NCBI RefSeq assembly: GCF_021976095.1
Contig: NW_025813481.1
Location: forward strand, 1,635,001-1,699,000
DNA from: Xenia sp. Carnegie-2017
Taxonomy: Eukaryota; Cnidaria; Anthozoa; Malacalcyonacea; Xeniidae
DNA length: 64,000 bases
Direction of reading: 5' to 3'
In this document: piece after piece, positions 37,501 through 52,500 of the stretch
Numbering within the stretch: position 1 is the first letter of the stretch
Layout of the letters: each line of letters starts with the position of its first letter
Notes under the pieces: model-generated
Seen by the model: the letters and a program-made list of their open reading frames with translations, nothing else
What the model was told of the DNA's origin: nothing
Databases searched by the model: none
Position numbers and translations under genes: made by a program

Positions 37501-40500
37501 TTGAGTACACACGGGTGTCTGGGTGTAAGATTTGGCTTCAAAAAACTATTAGGCTTTTGTATAGCGTTCCAGGTATTTTATACTTCACTGGGTAAAACTG
37601 AAACAGTAAATGTATGTTAAAGTATGATAATGTATTCATTAATATTTTACCAAAGAAAGGTCCACATTAGTGTAACCAACAGCGTGCATTAACGACATGA
37701 CAATTGATTTATCTCGTTCCAGTCCTCTTTGATAGAGTTTGGTGGCAAGAGATGCAGCGTGTATAGTCTGGACAAGCGTGCCTAAAGCAAGCCATTGAGT
37801 AAAATGGTTAATAATAAATATCAACTTTCGCTAAAGGGAAAGCACTTCTTAAAATACCTTCTTCCTGTTCGTAGTAAAATCTTGAAAGTACGGCTATTGT
37901 AGAAGGATGTTTGCATCCTGACGCATTCAACATACTGCAAAGATCACTTGCATCACACAACTGAAAGAAACACATTATTTAAGTATTTAGCAAATGCGAA
38001 ATAAGCAGGAACTATACAAGAGTAGAGAGCAATTGTTTATATACCACTTCATTTACCCTTTTCTGTAAGCAAAGTTTTACTGTCAGTTTCCTATGCATTC
38101 GTTAAGTCTATTTAAACACTATCATTACTTTCAAAAATGGTGTAAGTAAGTACATACATGTACGTATAAGTACACTTTCATTCAAATCAACAAGGGAAAA
38201 GCATCTACACCTTCGAATGCATAAATAAGTACATACATGTACACATATAAGTACATTTTCATTCATATCAACAAGGGAAAAGCATGTATACCTTCGAAGG
38301 CATAAATATTTCAACGCCTCTATTCCTCATCGCACGAGAGATTTCTCCATGTTTTGGATCCATAGTGAAAATCAACCTGTAAACACGTAGCAGCAAATTA
38401 CGATAATGAAATTACAGCAAAGATCATAAACAATAATGCCGTAAAAAATTTCTCACCGGAAGTTTGGATGTGGTTTCACAACAGGTATCTCATCGTCCAC
38501 AATCCCACGTTCGTTTATACTCAATTCTCCATTCGGTTCCAGAAGACCATTTAAACGATCCAAAACAGATGCACTACAACAACATAAAAAACACCTTATT
38601 TTTCTCTGCATGGTTGATAGCAACTCTGATACAACTTGATCCCCAACTAAACCGTATAATACATACATGTACAGCATACTCACCTACAAAAGTTTACGTT
38701 GTCGATCAAAAGCCAATGTCCTTCTTTCAATGCTTTCACCAACTGACCATCGACCCATTCAAATTGACCACTAAGATGCGTGTTTCCCTTGCTTTTAATC
38801 AATTGAGCACGAAGCTTTGTAGCAGCATTCTCAAGATGTTCTGAAAATGTATCCGTCTTCAGTTAGTTAGAATCAAAGCGTTTAAAATACAATTGAAAAG
38901 AAAGTAGTGCGATCGCAAGTTTAAAAAAATTTGATGAAAAAATTTTGAATTCAAACACTTTCAAGCGAAACAACGCAAGCCTGAATGAATGACGTAATAA
39001 ACTAACGAATAAATAAAGAACTCACCAAAATCGATGTCAATCGAGGCGTACTTCCTGCATACATTGCTTGCTTCATCAATCAGTTGAGTCATAAGATCGA
39101 CATAATCCAACATATTTTGATCCTCTTGCATCTCCAACACATCATCATTGTTGTTGTTGTTGAAAACAGAATCACGAAGGTTAAACAACATCTTCGAAAT
39201 TCTCTTCAAGTCAGCCTTCGTTTCATCAAAGCTCTTCAAAAGGAGTAAGCTACGACACAATCTAAACACTTCTTCCTTAACTTTCAAAGACAAGTCTGTC
39301 CGCTGCCTTTCCAAGTCAGCCTAGCATGTTAACATAGAGAAAGTTAAAGTGAATTTGAGGATATAAAATGCGAAAAAAAAAGATCAAACCTGTTCGTAGC
39401 CTCCTAAAAGTTCAGTGGTGTCAATAGAACTGTTCATTGCCATGACAACAAGTTTGTTACCAGTCAACTGGGAGGCTAGTTTTGCCAAAGCTGTTTTGCC
39501 TGACGATTTGGGGCCAACCTGATGCATCAAATAACATAAGGTTAAGACTTACCATTGCGAAATTCTCATTGCAATACTGGCCATAATTTACATAATGTGA
39601 CAATTTCCCCATTAACTACATCTCTGAAACACTGGTTACGAGTTTCTATTGTTCAATTGCTCTACCAACATTAAACTTTTGATTTATGCGGCAAAACAAA
39701 AAAAAAAGCACAAACCAAGATCGTCAACCAATTCATCTTCAGACAAGTGAGAAGACTTTCCAACGGTTTTAACGCACGATGAAGAACATACAAAGGTTCA
39801 CAGTGAAGTGCTGCATTCTCTATCAAAGATTTGCTTTTTGGAAACACACAGCTGCCAACCTAATTGGACAAAACACAAAAGTGACACTTAATGTGGAAAC
39901 ATCAGCCAATCAAATGACAAATAAAATACCTGAATAGTTGAAGGTGTTGCATGAAAAAAAATGGCCGAATCCTTAGCCGAGCTCCAACCAAATATGGCAT
40001 CGCACACTTCCCACACCTAAAGAATTCATTATAAACTAAGCAAAATAATTATTGCTAAAAACAACATTTCATCTGTCCTGCATACCTTAGCCTCGCATTC
40101 GTCTGATCTCATTCTTCCAGCAAAAATCAAGTGGACAAATGCTTCAGGATTCCAACAGGTTGCGCTCTAAAGTGGAACAGAGCATTTCAGATCTACACGT
40201 TCAAAAATGAGCAAAAGAAAAGTGGAACAGAGCATTTCAGATCTACACGTTCAAAAATGAACAAAAGAAAAGTGGAACAGAGCATTTCAGATCTACACGT
40301 TCAATATTGAACAAAAGAAAAGTGGAACAGAGCATTTCAGATCTACACGTTCAAAAATGAACAAAAGAAAAGTGGAACAGAGCATTTCAGATCTACACGT
40401 TCAAAATGAACAAAAGAAAAGTGGAACAGAGCATTTCAGATCTACACGTTCAAAATGAACAAAAGAAAAGTGGAACAGAGCATTTCAGATCTACACGTTC

Positions 40501-43500
40501 AAAAATGAACAAAAGAAAAGTGGAACAGAGCATTTCAGATCTACACGTTCAAAAATGAACAAAAGAAAAGTGGAACAGAGCATTTCAGATCTACACGTTC
40601 AAAAATGAACAAAAGAAAAGTGGAACAGAGCATTTCAGATCTACAAGTTCAAAAATGAACAAAAGAACATCATATAATCACCATTTCCAGGCGCTTACTT
40701 TATATTCGACAATAAGATCACACCACCTAAAAAGATCTCGTAGATTAAACTCCCATTTTCCACCATGTTTACTACATAAACCTTTCACAACGATTTCATG
40801 ATGAACCTAAAATACGTTGATGTCCAGGTAATCATGAACAAAGATTGCAAAACATTAAAAGCCTATCGTCACGATTTCAGCCCACCTTGTCGTTAAAATT
40901 GATCATTTTCTCTAATGTATTTTGTTCGATATTCGGATACAATGATTCGGTGATAAACATCAGATCAGTGCGAGTTAATGCTTCAATGTACACCTGTCGA
41001 AAATAAAGTTTCACAAAGAATCAAAGGTCACAGTAAATTTAACATTTGAAAAAGTATCTTGTCGGAAAACATTCAAATTGTTATTAATACAGGAACAGAT
41101 TTCGGGAAGGGTGCACACCCCTCCCTGCTTTGGTAACAGAAGGTGGCGGATGGTACCCAATTTCCTTATAAAATACTAACATACCGAACAATTAAGCAAG
41201 AGCAATTGATATTCGTGTTTGATGGAACACGCTTAACAAAAATCTCAAGTTTATAAGAAAAAAGTAAAAAAAAAATTTAACAAAAAAATCTTGCATGTTA
41301 TGGCAACAAGTGGCCATCAAAATCTAATCCAAAGTTGATGCACCCCCCTCCCCAGTAATGGGCAAAATGGCATGTAAGTCATCAAGGCATGCAAAACAAA
41401 ATCCTTTTACACACTCGAGTAAATCTGTTCAAGAACGATTTTGGCAGTCCTTTTCTTCCACCGCCTTGATTTAAAGGATTTTGACAGGCAAAGAATTTTG
41501 TTCTCGTGTGTTGCACTTGAAACGACTTTCCAAGTTCTGGTATAAAAATCTATGAAAGACACAAAAATTTCATGATTTCGGGATAATCAAGAAAACTGCA
41601 GGATAATGAAAACAAAGCAAAATAATAATTACCTCTCCTCTGTGGTCGAAGCAAGCGTTTAGACCTTCCAAAACGGATTGAGAAGCCAGATTTAGCTATC
41701 AAAAAGAGTGAATGCATTAATAAACAACGACAAAATGATATTTCAATAAACGAAGAAACATGAAACCCATTGATTTTATGCTTATAGATTTCGTCGAGTT
41801 CACATACCTCATCCAATACAATCCAACTTCCAGATTTTAACGCAAGAAGCAAAGGACCATCACACCATGAAAACCGACAACCGTCACTTCCTTCCACGGG
41901 TAAATCGGCACCGAACAAGTCACTGATGTCCTAAAAAAACCCGTAATGTCTTTGTAGAATATATTAATTTAGACAAAAATAGGACATCAAAGGCGACGCA
42001 CTCAAAGAAAAACTGTGACAGACTGCATTACTTAAGCACTCTCTGTATACCCATAAGTTTGACAATCGACGTAAATTCGCAAGTCTATCAGAGAGCCATT
42101 CTACACAATGTGCCAATGTCAATGTCAAATAGCAAAGTGTTACTCACTGTTTGTTCCGAAAGGTTTATCCTCACAAGACGATGATGTGAAACTTTAGCAA
42201 TAGCAGACACCAAACTTGTCTTTCCAACACCCGGTGATCCTTCCAGTAAGATGGGACGATTCAACTGCATTGCCCGCAACACCCTTTGAGCGTTCAATGC
42301 TACCGTGGGCGCATCCAGGGCGTAGTTGTTGCAAAAATTCGACGACACTTCTGGACCTTAAAAAACAGAGCAAGAACTATAAATAAATGGAAATTATTTA
42401 AATACTAAAACAACGCGGAGAAAAGATTGTGTTTCTCTCTTAATAACGGCAATCGTGGAAAAAATACCTCGGTTTCGATTTTTTTGAAAGAAAAAAACAT
42501 GGTTGCCTTTCATTGGTTGGTTGGGTTTGGGAAGTTTTGTTACAAAGGAAGAACAATACAAATGCACTTACTCAATTATGAATATGACGAGGAAGGAACC
42601 GTAAACTTGTACAGTTCAACGAAAGAGAATTTTTGCTAGTTTTGCTTATAATGTGTTTTCTCAAGACTGTTAAATTACAATGTACTGCACTAATTGCTTT
42701 CACGCACAAACTTTTGGTTAAATATGCGGTTCTAACCTTAATCTTACGAGAGGAAAAGCAATGCTCAAGAAACGAGTATGCAATAAATCACCTTTGAGAA
42801 TGGCGAATGCACCAAAATTAAACACTTCCTCATTGAACATCTTCTGCTTGAGTTCGGCATTTGACGTGTGATGCTCATCGAAAACGTTGGTCGTTCCCGA
42901 GATCCCTTTCAACTGATTCATTAGGAACTGCACGCAAATATCCCTAGCAGTATTTTTTGTCTGGCTATCGACCAACCCTCCAAAGTCCAATGCGTCAAGA
43001 AAAACCAGAAAAGCACCATGAAAATAGGCCTGCGCCGGATGGAATGTTGTGAGATGCTCAATAGCGGTCTCTGCGCAACAGATATTGATGAACTGAACCC
43101 AGGTAAGGAAGTCGCGGACTGTTATGATACACCTAAATTTAAAAGCAAGTAATATCAGCATTTATAAAACAACAATACAACGCGTGCAATGACTGATCTG
43201 CACTTATTTTATAAAAGACAGGATTATGAAAAGTTTTTCTCGAATAAAAGGCTGAACATGCAACGGTTCTGAAACTGTAAAAATTCATGTTGACTTAAGA
43301 GACATTTTCGCACTTTATTAACTAAGACCTTGAATAAAACAGTCGCGCTGAAAGGACCGCTGAAAGTATTTTAAGAGTAGTGTGAGAACTGAGAACCACT
43401 AGCCATTTAATTGGCCAATCAAAAGTTGTGTGAGAGCCACTAGCCATTTCATTGGCCAATCAAGTTGTGTGAGAACCACTCGCCATTACATGTTAGTAAA

Positions 43501-46500
43501 TGTAGATCGTCCAGGTTGGTATAGTCCTGAGAAGGACTGTTTTTGTTATTGTTGACTGACTTTTCGACAACCTTAGCGGTAGTCATCTTCACAGTCAAAA
43601 AGAGTGAGAACTGAGAACCACTAGCCATTTAATTGGCCAATCACAAATGCCGGCTGAATATGACGTGAGTCAGGTCCCTATTGATAGCGGTCAAACAAGG
43701 AAAACATACATAATCGTTTTTAAAAGAAAAAGGAACACAGAACATACCTTTTACCAAAGTTCTTGTCTTTAAACCATTCGACAAATTCGACCATTGCTTT
43801 GCCAAAACCAGTTGAGCCTATAAAAGAAAAACATTTGCAAGTCTAGGCTTCTATAACAAAATACAAGACGATGCAGTCTGCACTCGGAATGGCCTGTCAC
43901 GAAATCCCAAACACGACCTACCATCTTCATGAACTGTAAGCGTTATACCCGAAGCAACATTATGCTCGACAATGGCAATCAAATCTTCACGATCATCATT
44001 GCTGGGACACCAAATCTCCGTAAATCTGTTTCTCAATGCTGGCGAAAGCTAAACATCAAATATTCGTTGAAATATGATAGTTTCATCGAACACACGCATG
44101 TTCAATACTGTGTACAACCTCTTTCTTTCCGTAATCTCCACCTGGGTTCATGGTTGCTAACAGCTCGAAGCCAGGTTGAGCATGAACAATGTCGATATCT
44201 TGTTCAGACTCCTCCTCATCGTTCCCTCCTTTCTCTGCCAAAATAAGAGTTCTCTCGGGTTCGAGTACACTGTTAAGTCTTTCTAACACAGAGTCATCAG
44301 CAAGAGAGATTTCATCAGCTAGAAACATGTTTCCTTCTTTCATTGATTTCACCAAACTCCCGTCACACCACTCAAACAACCTCAAATGTTTCTCCTATGA
44401 AATGATAAAGAATCATGCAAAATGTTAACACTAACTAAACTTTATTTGGAATGTTCTACAACACAGAGATAAAAGCGAAGAATGCAGCACTATTGAGAAG
44501 GGAAGTATTTTTCAAATCGTAACAAAGAAGCAAAATTTACAACATTTACCTTTTCATCATTTTGATGATTTCTTGCAGGTCGTAGACCACCAAGAAAATC
44601 TGACGTTTCTGTGTGCATATGACAATTGATAGTACGCAACTTCTTCCCATTTATTTCGGCAAAAATTTGACATATAGTCGTCTTTCCACAACTACAAAGA
44701 CGTCAACAACGTTTTTCATCTATGCTTAAGCATTGAAACGAAAGTTATGAAAATAGAGGTTCGCTGTTGTAAGATTTTCCCGTGAAAAATGACGACTATC
44801 AAAGATAATTCTTATAAAATACGACCTTTAAAGCTTTCTTATTCTAGTGACGATGACTTGTACTATTTGTACAATCGTATAAATGCTAGAAATTAAAAAG
44901 GTCCATTGTTATGCTTCTTGCAGGCGAATACTGTCACGGAAAACAAACCAGACTTTTTGTTTTACATGGCTCATATCAATATGAATGCATTAATTGTATT
45001 GTATGCAACCCATTATGAAAGTTTGTTTTGAAGACAGCTTTTACAAAGACAGCTAAGACATGCACATACACTTGTTAATTATATTATTAAAGGAACAATT
45101 TATTTTCACGCAAAGCGGACAACATTACCATGAACAAATACGTCAAATGTTGCAATTGTAAAGCCCAGTCATTTAGAAATAATCAACAAATGTTTAATTC
45201 AATCTAACACTACAAAAGATGATAAGGAATTTGATCTCCTTTTCTTTTGTCTTTAATGCATTCAGCTCACGTAAAACGCGACGTTTGAAACAGGCCTAAA
45301 AAATTCAAAACGTAAATCCTACCCGGTTTCTCCGACCAATAAAACAGGTTCATGAAACTCTAAAGCTCTTGCAACAAGAACAGCTAGACGCCGCATGTTT
45401 TGTGTAAATACGACGTGATTGAATTCCTTTGGACATTGCCCAACGAGTTGACGCAGGACTTTGTCTGAGAAACTTGATAACTTCGTTGAGAATGGATCAC
45501 CAAACAGTGAATGAACATCGATCTTTCTTTTCATGTGTTTTTCGATGACTTCTTTGACAACTTCGGCTTCTCGGGGATTTCTACATCTGCCGGCCAAAAG
45601 AAAATATCCTAGAAAGATTTTATAATATTAAGTATTACCATTAAGAAGAAAAAAACATGAATGCAGAGAGATCATACAAAAACAAACACCAAAAATTTTT
45701 TAAGTAAAACATGCCGAATATAAGTTTTGAAAAAATTCTCCACCTGTTTGTGTTATGGTTGAAAAAAATGTTATTCGTGTTGGAGGCAGGTCGAGCTTTA
45801 ATGCGGCAAAGCAATGTTTACGATTTCCAAAAGAACATAGTCCAATAAATCGAAGTGTGTTGATGGTGTTGTATATATACCATAAATGATATGTTTTATT
45901 TTATTTCCATACACACATTTCATTCGCCTATACATTATTTGTTTCAAATCTCACCATCTTCTGCAAGCTGTTGGTTCCAGTCAAAGAATGTGCTCTCGTC
46001 GTTTTCTGATTTACTGTAGCGTTCTGCCCAACGAAACAAATCTCGTAACGTAATAAAACCTTGTTTTCCCGAAAACACGTTAGATCCACGTCGACGAACC
46101 TGTAATATGGAAAATATAAGCAAAACGGCAGATGAGCAGGCACTCCGTGCCGCTGACCGATGCCTACAATGAAATTGGCGGGCACAAATGTACTTCAAAA
46201 CAGACCTGTAACTCCAACATGATTTTTACTAAGGTTTTAGAATACGACAAAGGAAGATGACATCTTTTGTGTAAAATTGTTTCAAGTTCGTTACTCGGGA
46301 GTTCTTCAAAATGAAGCTCGACAAATCTGTTACGAAATGCTCGAGACAAAACCTGCAACACAAATGAAAAGATTTCAAACGTAAAATGATTTGCCATCTT
46401 CGCTGTATGGCATGATGAACACCGCTTACCTTCCGTCCGCCATATTGTCCTGGTGGATTCTGCGTTGCAAAAAGCATGAATTTCGAATGTGCTTTAATCG

Positions 46501-49500
46501 TTTCTTGTAACTCAGGAATAAAAAGTTCTCGATTATCGTCCAGCAGCTAAAAAATAGTAGAAATTAATGGTGAACATCCATGTATGTATATACAGCAATT
46601 CTACTTGCAAATAATGTCGATTCCTGAGATAGCATCTTGTGTTAAAAGTTATGCGCAGCATTTGTGCCGCATTAGCGTTGTATTTGCATTGCATTTGAAC
46701 TGCATTTGAACTGAATTTGCCCAGCAGCGCATTTGTGCTGTATTTGCTGCTATTTGCAGCGAATTTGTGCGGTTAACGCACAGCATTTGCGCCATATTAG
46801 CGCAGTAATAGCACCAATATTAAAATAGTCGAACGATAATAAAATAGTCAAACTGACAAATGAAGCTCATGTTCAGTTCTGTATAAACAAGTGACAACGG
46901 GCAATAACGCACATGCACAGCGGCTGCAAACAAAAAATTCAACAATGTAGCACACGACAAAAGTATATTAATAACCAGACGCTCATTCATTCTAATACTT
47001 GTGTAAGTGATAGTAAGCTTAAGAAAATGTTCCCTTATCCATGTATAAGTAGCCTGCCTGACGCGCATGTGCACACCTCACGTTCTCAAAGGAAGAGTTA
47101 GTCGTAATACAGTACCCGATTTAAAGCTTCTAAAACATCAGTCGGAGCGAGATTGAGTTCGTCCAGGATTACCCAATATCCTTTGCGCATTGCATCGACA
47201 AGAATTCCTGCAAAAATCTATGCATTAAAAGGAAGCCACTACCCTGTGTGTCAAACAATTTTCGTCTTGACCCACCACTAGCAAAACTCAACTAGGTTTT
47301 CCTTAGCAATGTAAGCTTTAATCCAGATTTCCAAAACCGAGTTCACTTTGCAACTTCTAACTCTTTCAAAAATTGTGATTTCAGGTAAATGTTTAATGCA
47401 CTTGTTAGATAAAACTAATGAAGGAGCGATTTTTTGAGTTTTCTTACACAACGTTTATACTTAAACAGACTCCTTCCGCTGGTCCTGAACGAATAACTTC
47501 AACGGTGAACGATGTACGTACAATAAATTAAACAAATAAAATTACAATCTTACCTTCCTTGAATATCAATTTTCCATTTCTATCGGACGTGTAGCATCCC
47601 ATATATTCTTGAATATCCGTGTGTTCGTGATTATTGATACGTACACAGTAATTGCCGCTTGCTTTAGCGAGCCAATTTATCAGACTCGTTTTACCAACGG
47701 ACGTTTCACCCTGAATCAACACAGGAAAATCTCTAGAAAACATGGAAAGAGCGAAATCAGCAAAAGTAAAGAAAAAAACATATGTACTATGCAAACCGAT
47801 GAGACCTTTGGGAGAATTCTATAGCAAATCAGTTCAAGCCCGAGACGTTGCACATGCTCGAGAGTTCGCACAAACGTCTCCGAGGTTTGCATAAGCCAGT
47901 CCAAACATGAAAAACATATTTTATTTCTTTTATAAAATAACAATTATGCGAAACAGACAAATTAAAAACGAACGTTTTTATCGATTTGCGAATTCTCTTT
48001 GACTGATTGATTGTTTTGATTGATTTGATTGGTTGAGCTCAGATCTGTTTTCCACTGGCTAATGCAAATATAGCTATACACCAATCAGCGCACGCGTTTT
48101 ATTGTTTTTATTTTATAATGGACAATAAAATATTCGCAACAGACATCCTTCGTTACAAGTTTGTCGATGTAGATCATCCAGGTAGGTGCAGTCCTAAGAC
48201 AGACGGCTGTTGTTGGTATAAACTGACGTTTCGACAACCTTAGCAGTAGTCATACTTATTCATTGGACTAACCTGCCAGAAACGATTCGCGCCAAGCATT
48301 TCAAGTTATCTTTCACGGAGGATGTGAAAACGTACTCCGATGATATGATTGGTTCCATGCTCCCCTGACACACCCAATATCCTTCAAAGTTCAAAAACGT
48401 TTCGTTCCCCACTGGTTTACGCAATGGTTGATGTAGCAAGCCACGTGTGTTAACATGTGATAAAAGTTTATGTTGAAGTAATTTCTCAACAATGTTATGG
48501 GAGGACCTGTCCAGTTGTGTAAAAAAACTAACACAACAACCCTAAGAAACGGAGAAAAGTAAAATTTAGACTAATAAAGTATAGATACGGCGTTCTATTA
48601 TGATATCACACAGCAGAAGATTGCATGGCTAACATCGTTAAGTTTGAAAACTATCCTTAACTTGATAAGTAATAAAACACAACGCTTTTTTTATAATCAG
48701 CTATATCATAATCATCTGGAATGAAAGCCAGACAGAAAAGCTAGCTCGAAAACGGATTCTAAATTCATAAAAAAATCACCTCGTATACAGAGCGCAGTAT
48801 GTTGCCATGGGGATTTCCAGACGCATATTTCATTGCTCGACACAGAGTGCGAAGACTGGGAAAGAATGAGCAAAGACGTGTCAATAAACAAATTGTGTGA
48901 AATAATTATGAGATCATAAAACTCCTCTAGTTATAACAATTCATGACAGTTATAAATAACACTTACAAGAGTTATGATACTTATAGCAGTTACAAGAATT
49001 ATAAAAGTTTGCAAGTACCTATAATAAGGTCGATTTCCGCTTCCATCTGATAACTTCTCATTGGCCATTTCACGAATACTCAAATAAAAACTAAAGCAAA
49101 ACAAAGCTGATATAGTGAAAATAACATTTGTGATATACACTTACAAATACAAAGAACAAAAAGTATGCATAGAACTTCAATCTTTCCACATTTCCTCTTC
49201 ACAATGAAGATTTACAGCAACTCACTGAGCATGCGCAACAAAAACACAATCACGTATATCACACCTGACAATGTCATCGACCAAAGAGCCAGGAGGAGAT
49301 AATCCTTGAAGATAATTATGTACCAAGGTTTTTAGATCAGAAACGTCGTGGAGTTCGTTGACAAATATTTCAGTGAAACGATTTCTGATTCCAGCAGGAA
49401 GATCTTTCTTGCCAACATCGTTGGCTGGATTCATACAAGCAAACATCCGAAATCCTTCATGACGCTCAATAGGCTCGCAATCTCTAAAACAAACACATAT

Positions 49501-52500
49501 TTTTATAGCAATTAAATTTAAAAATTCCATAAAAATCGTTCATAAAGCTTGAGTCATCAAATAAGTCATTATCCACCACTTGACGAACGATAGAAACTAT
49601 TTTCCATAATAGCAAAATGTTTTACTAAACTTTTACTACTTCACGTTACTCCTCGACATTCAATAATATATAAAATCACTATTGTTCCCACTTACCCCCT
49701 TTCAAGAACTACTAAAGATCCATTTTGGCTCTCTAATATCCCGTTCAAACATTCGAGAGTCTCAGGACTCGCAAGATTAACCTCATCAAGTAGGACCCAG
49801 TCTCCACGCTTAATAACTTTGACAAGAGCACCCTCAACGAACGAAAACAATTGAGCAGACTCGCATTGCTTGATTTGCTGACGTATATGAGTGATACGTT
49901 CACCAATTTTCTTCCAACAAGACAGCAAGTGATTGTCGTCGCCATTCAATTCTAAAAAATAGCTACAATGAAACAAACTAATAACAAACTCAATGGCAAA
50001 AAAAAAGCAGAACTCAAACAATCAATGAATAGTCCACAGTTGCTACAAATGAGAAGTCATATCACACATAAACACATATTAACTCGGTAAGAAATCTAAA
50101 CAAAACTTATTTGTTCAACTCTTCCCACCCTCCGACAGTTTATCGTGAAGATGTGTGATGATAATTGTATAAAACATTCTCCAAACACAACCATGGAATT
50201 TCACTCCCGGTGAAGAAAGATATTCTTCCTTATAGCCACTGTCTTTGAGCAATAGGCACGAAAGAAAATATTCTACTGTACAACAATAGATTTTTACTGA
50301 CTCAATCATGACCATCGACACATATTCAGACTTTAGTAGATTGCAGTTAAGTGTACGCCTTCAACGCTATAAGACTCTACAAACCTTTTGATAATTTATT
50401 CAAAGCTGCCTGTTGTGTGTGTAACATGACTTTGAACAAGACTTCCCATTTCCGCTGACCAAAACATTGCTGGATATTTGCAAGAAACTTTACGTTCTGT
50501 TTTCGTGAAAACGTCTCACAAAACAAATTCTCGAAATCCTCGCGAACTGGAGCGACCAGTTGCCGTGTTTCTATAGGTTTAAAGCCACCAATCAAATCGG
50601 TGGAATCGCTTTGCTGACTCATATTGACCACGACCAATGAGCGGTTACATTTTGCTGCCAGGTATTGGACAGCCGACGTTTTGCCCGTCCCAGTTTCCCC
50701 GACTAGAAGAACGGGTTCATTTTGCGATACACAAACAGCTATAGACTCGAGTAATGCAAGAGAATGCCTTGTAAAAGCAAAGTTAAAATATTTAACTTCT
50801 CTTTCTGGCTGCTTACGATTCAGAGTTATCCGACCAATAGTAAAAGAGAGAGGTGCCACATTAACTGTAGGTTTTGACATATTGCAAAAAAATTTCACTT
50901 TTGCTTTGTTGATGTTGACTTTTGCACCAATAGCCAGTGCCAGAGCTAAACGCTTCTCAGGATTGGAAACAGTAGCACAGAAACAATCCATAGCTTCTTG
51001 AAAAACATCTTGCGGGCTCAACAGGACGTGTCCCGCAACACTCAACGAGTTTAGTCTTCGACACCATTTCATAAAGTCACGTGCAGAAGACAACCGTTCA
51101 CAATTACGCAGATTTGTCCTTCTCGTATCGGGTGATGTCATCAGCTCAAGGTCACGTGACAGTAATGAGAAAATATCCACCAGTTTCTCAGCAAAAGGTT
51201 GAAGACTTGGAAATTTTGCTTCTGCAATCTAAAAGGGAAATCGCACTTACTATACTTTCTACCGAAAAACTTTCTTAGTAGGGAAACAAAGGATTAGCGT
51301 TATAACGTTCATAATATCTGTCGAAAAAACAATTCTTTATCGTCAAAATTATTCAATTCTTTTGATTCTCCGGTCTTCACTTCCTCTTTTAACATAGAAA
51401 ACAGTAACCTCAAGGGTCGCAGACTATCGATAATTGAGGGGGGGGGCTATTATTTATATATGCATGTTTTACTTAATTAGTTTCTATTGAAATCAATCGT
51501 GTTTACGGATACATGAATATAGCCCCCCCCCTAAATATCAATATTCCGCCGCCACCGAGTGACCTCACCTCTACAAATTCCTCTTTAGTCAAATTTTTTA
51601 GTTCGACTTTTGACCACAAATGATCTAATATCGATGATTCCGCGTTATACAGTCTGCCGTCACGACCAACTCTAAAATTGTGTGGAGAACGTTTTGTCGA
51701 ATATTTTCAACTTAAAATTACAGAGGAAAATGACCGTCCAAAGGCTGAAAGTAGCATCAAAAAAGGGCAGGTTTACCTTTGAGTAGCAAACAACTGAAAA
51801 CCAGGAGCAGCTGAAACATTCTCTTTACCAGGAATTGAAAGAACACGCGATTCCATCAATTGTATAAGAACAGAGACAACATCCATTGGTGCACAATTGA
51901 TATCCTCAAGTAAAAGCCAGCGACCTTCTCGTACAGCTCGAGTCAGGACACCAGGTATCCAGATAAATTCACCGGGTATATCGGAACAACAGTATGAACC
52001 AATTAATGCCTTAAATTAAATCATTTGTTCAGAGCATTAAAAATACAATGTATGGTTTCTGAAATGTATGTAACCAAAAACAAAACTTATAAAATGCATT
52101 TGTTAAAACAAGCTGAAGAACACATGCCAATAACATGACTGAAAACTTGCGCAGTCCACTTGAGTCCATCAGTCAAAAGTTCATACCAGAACAGCGTACA
52201 TATACATGACATATACATGGCATACACAAGTTTTCAGATGTATGTACGAGAAATGTCAGACACCCCACCTAGAAAAGTTCATTTAGTCTGACATGTATAT
52301 ACTCAGAATTTTCTATTTACATAATTTTTTCAACGTTTGACTGGTCCTGGGTGTTTTATTTTTTTTGGGGGGGGGGGAAAGAATAAGTTTTACAAAGAAA
52401 CTTGTATACTAGGGATAGGCCTATAGATTGGCCTCAGTTCATCCCTACATCCTACCTTACTATCTGTCTGATCTCCAAGTTGTATTTTAAATAAATGTGG

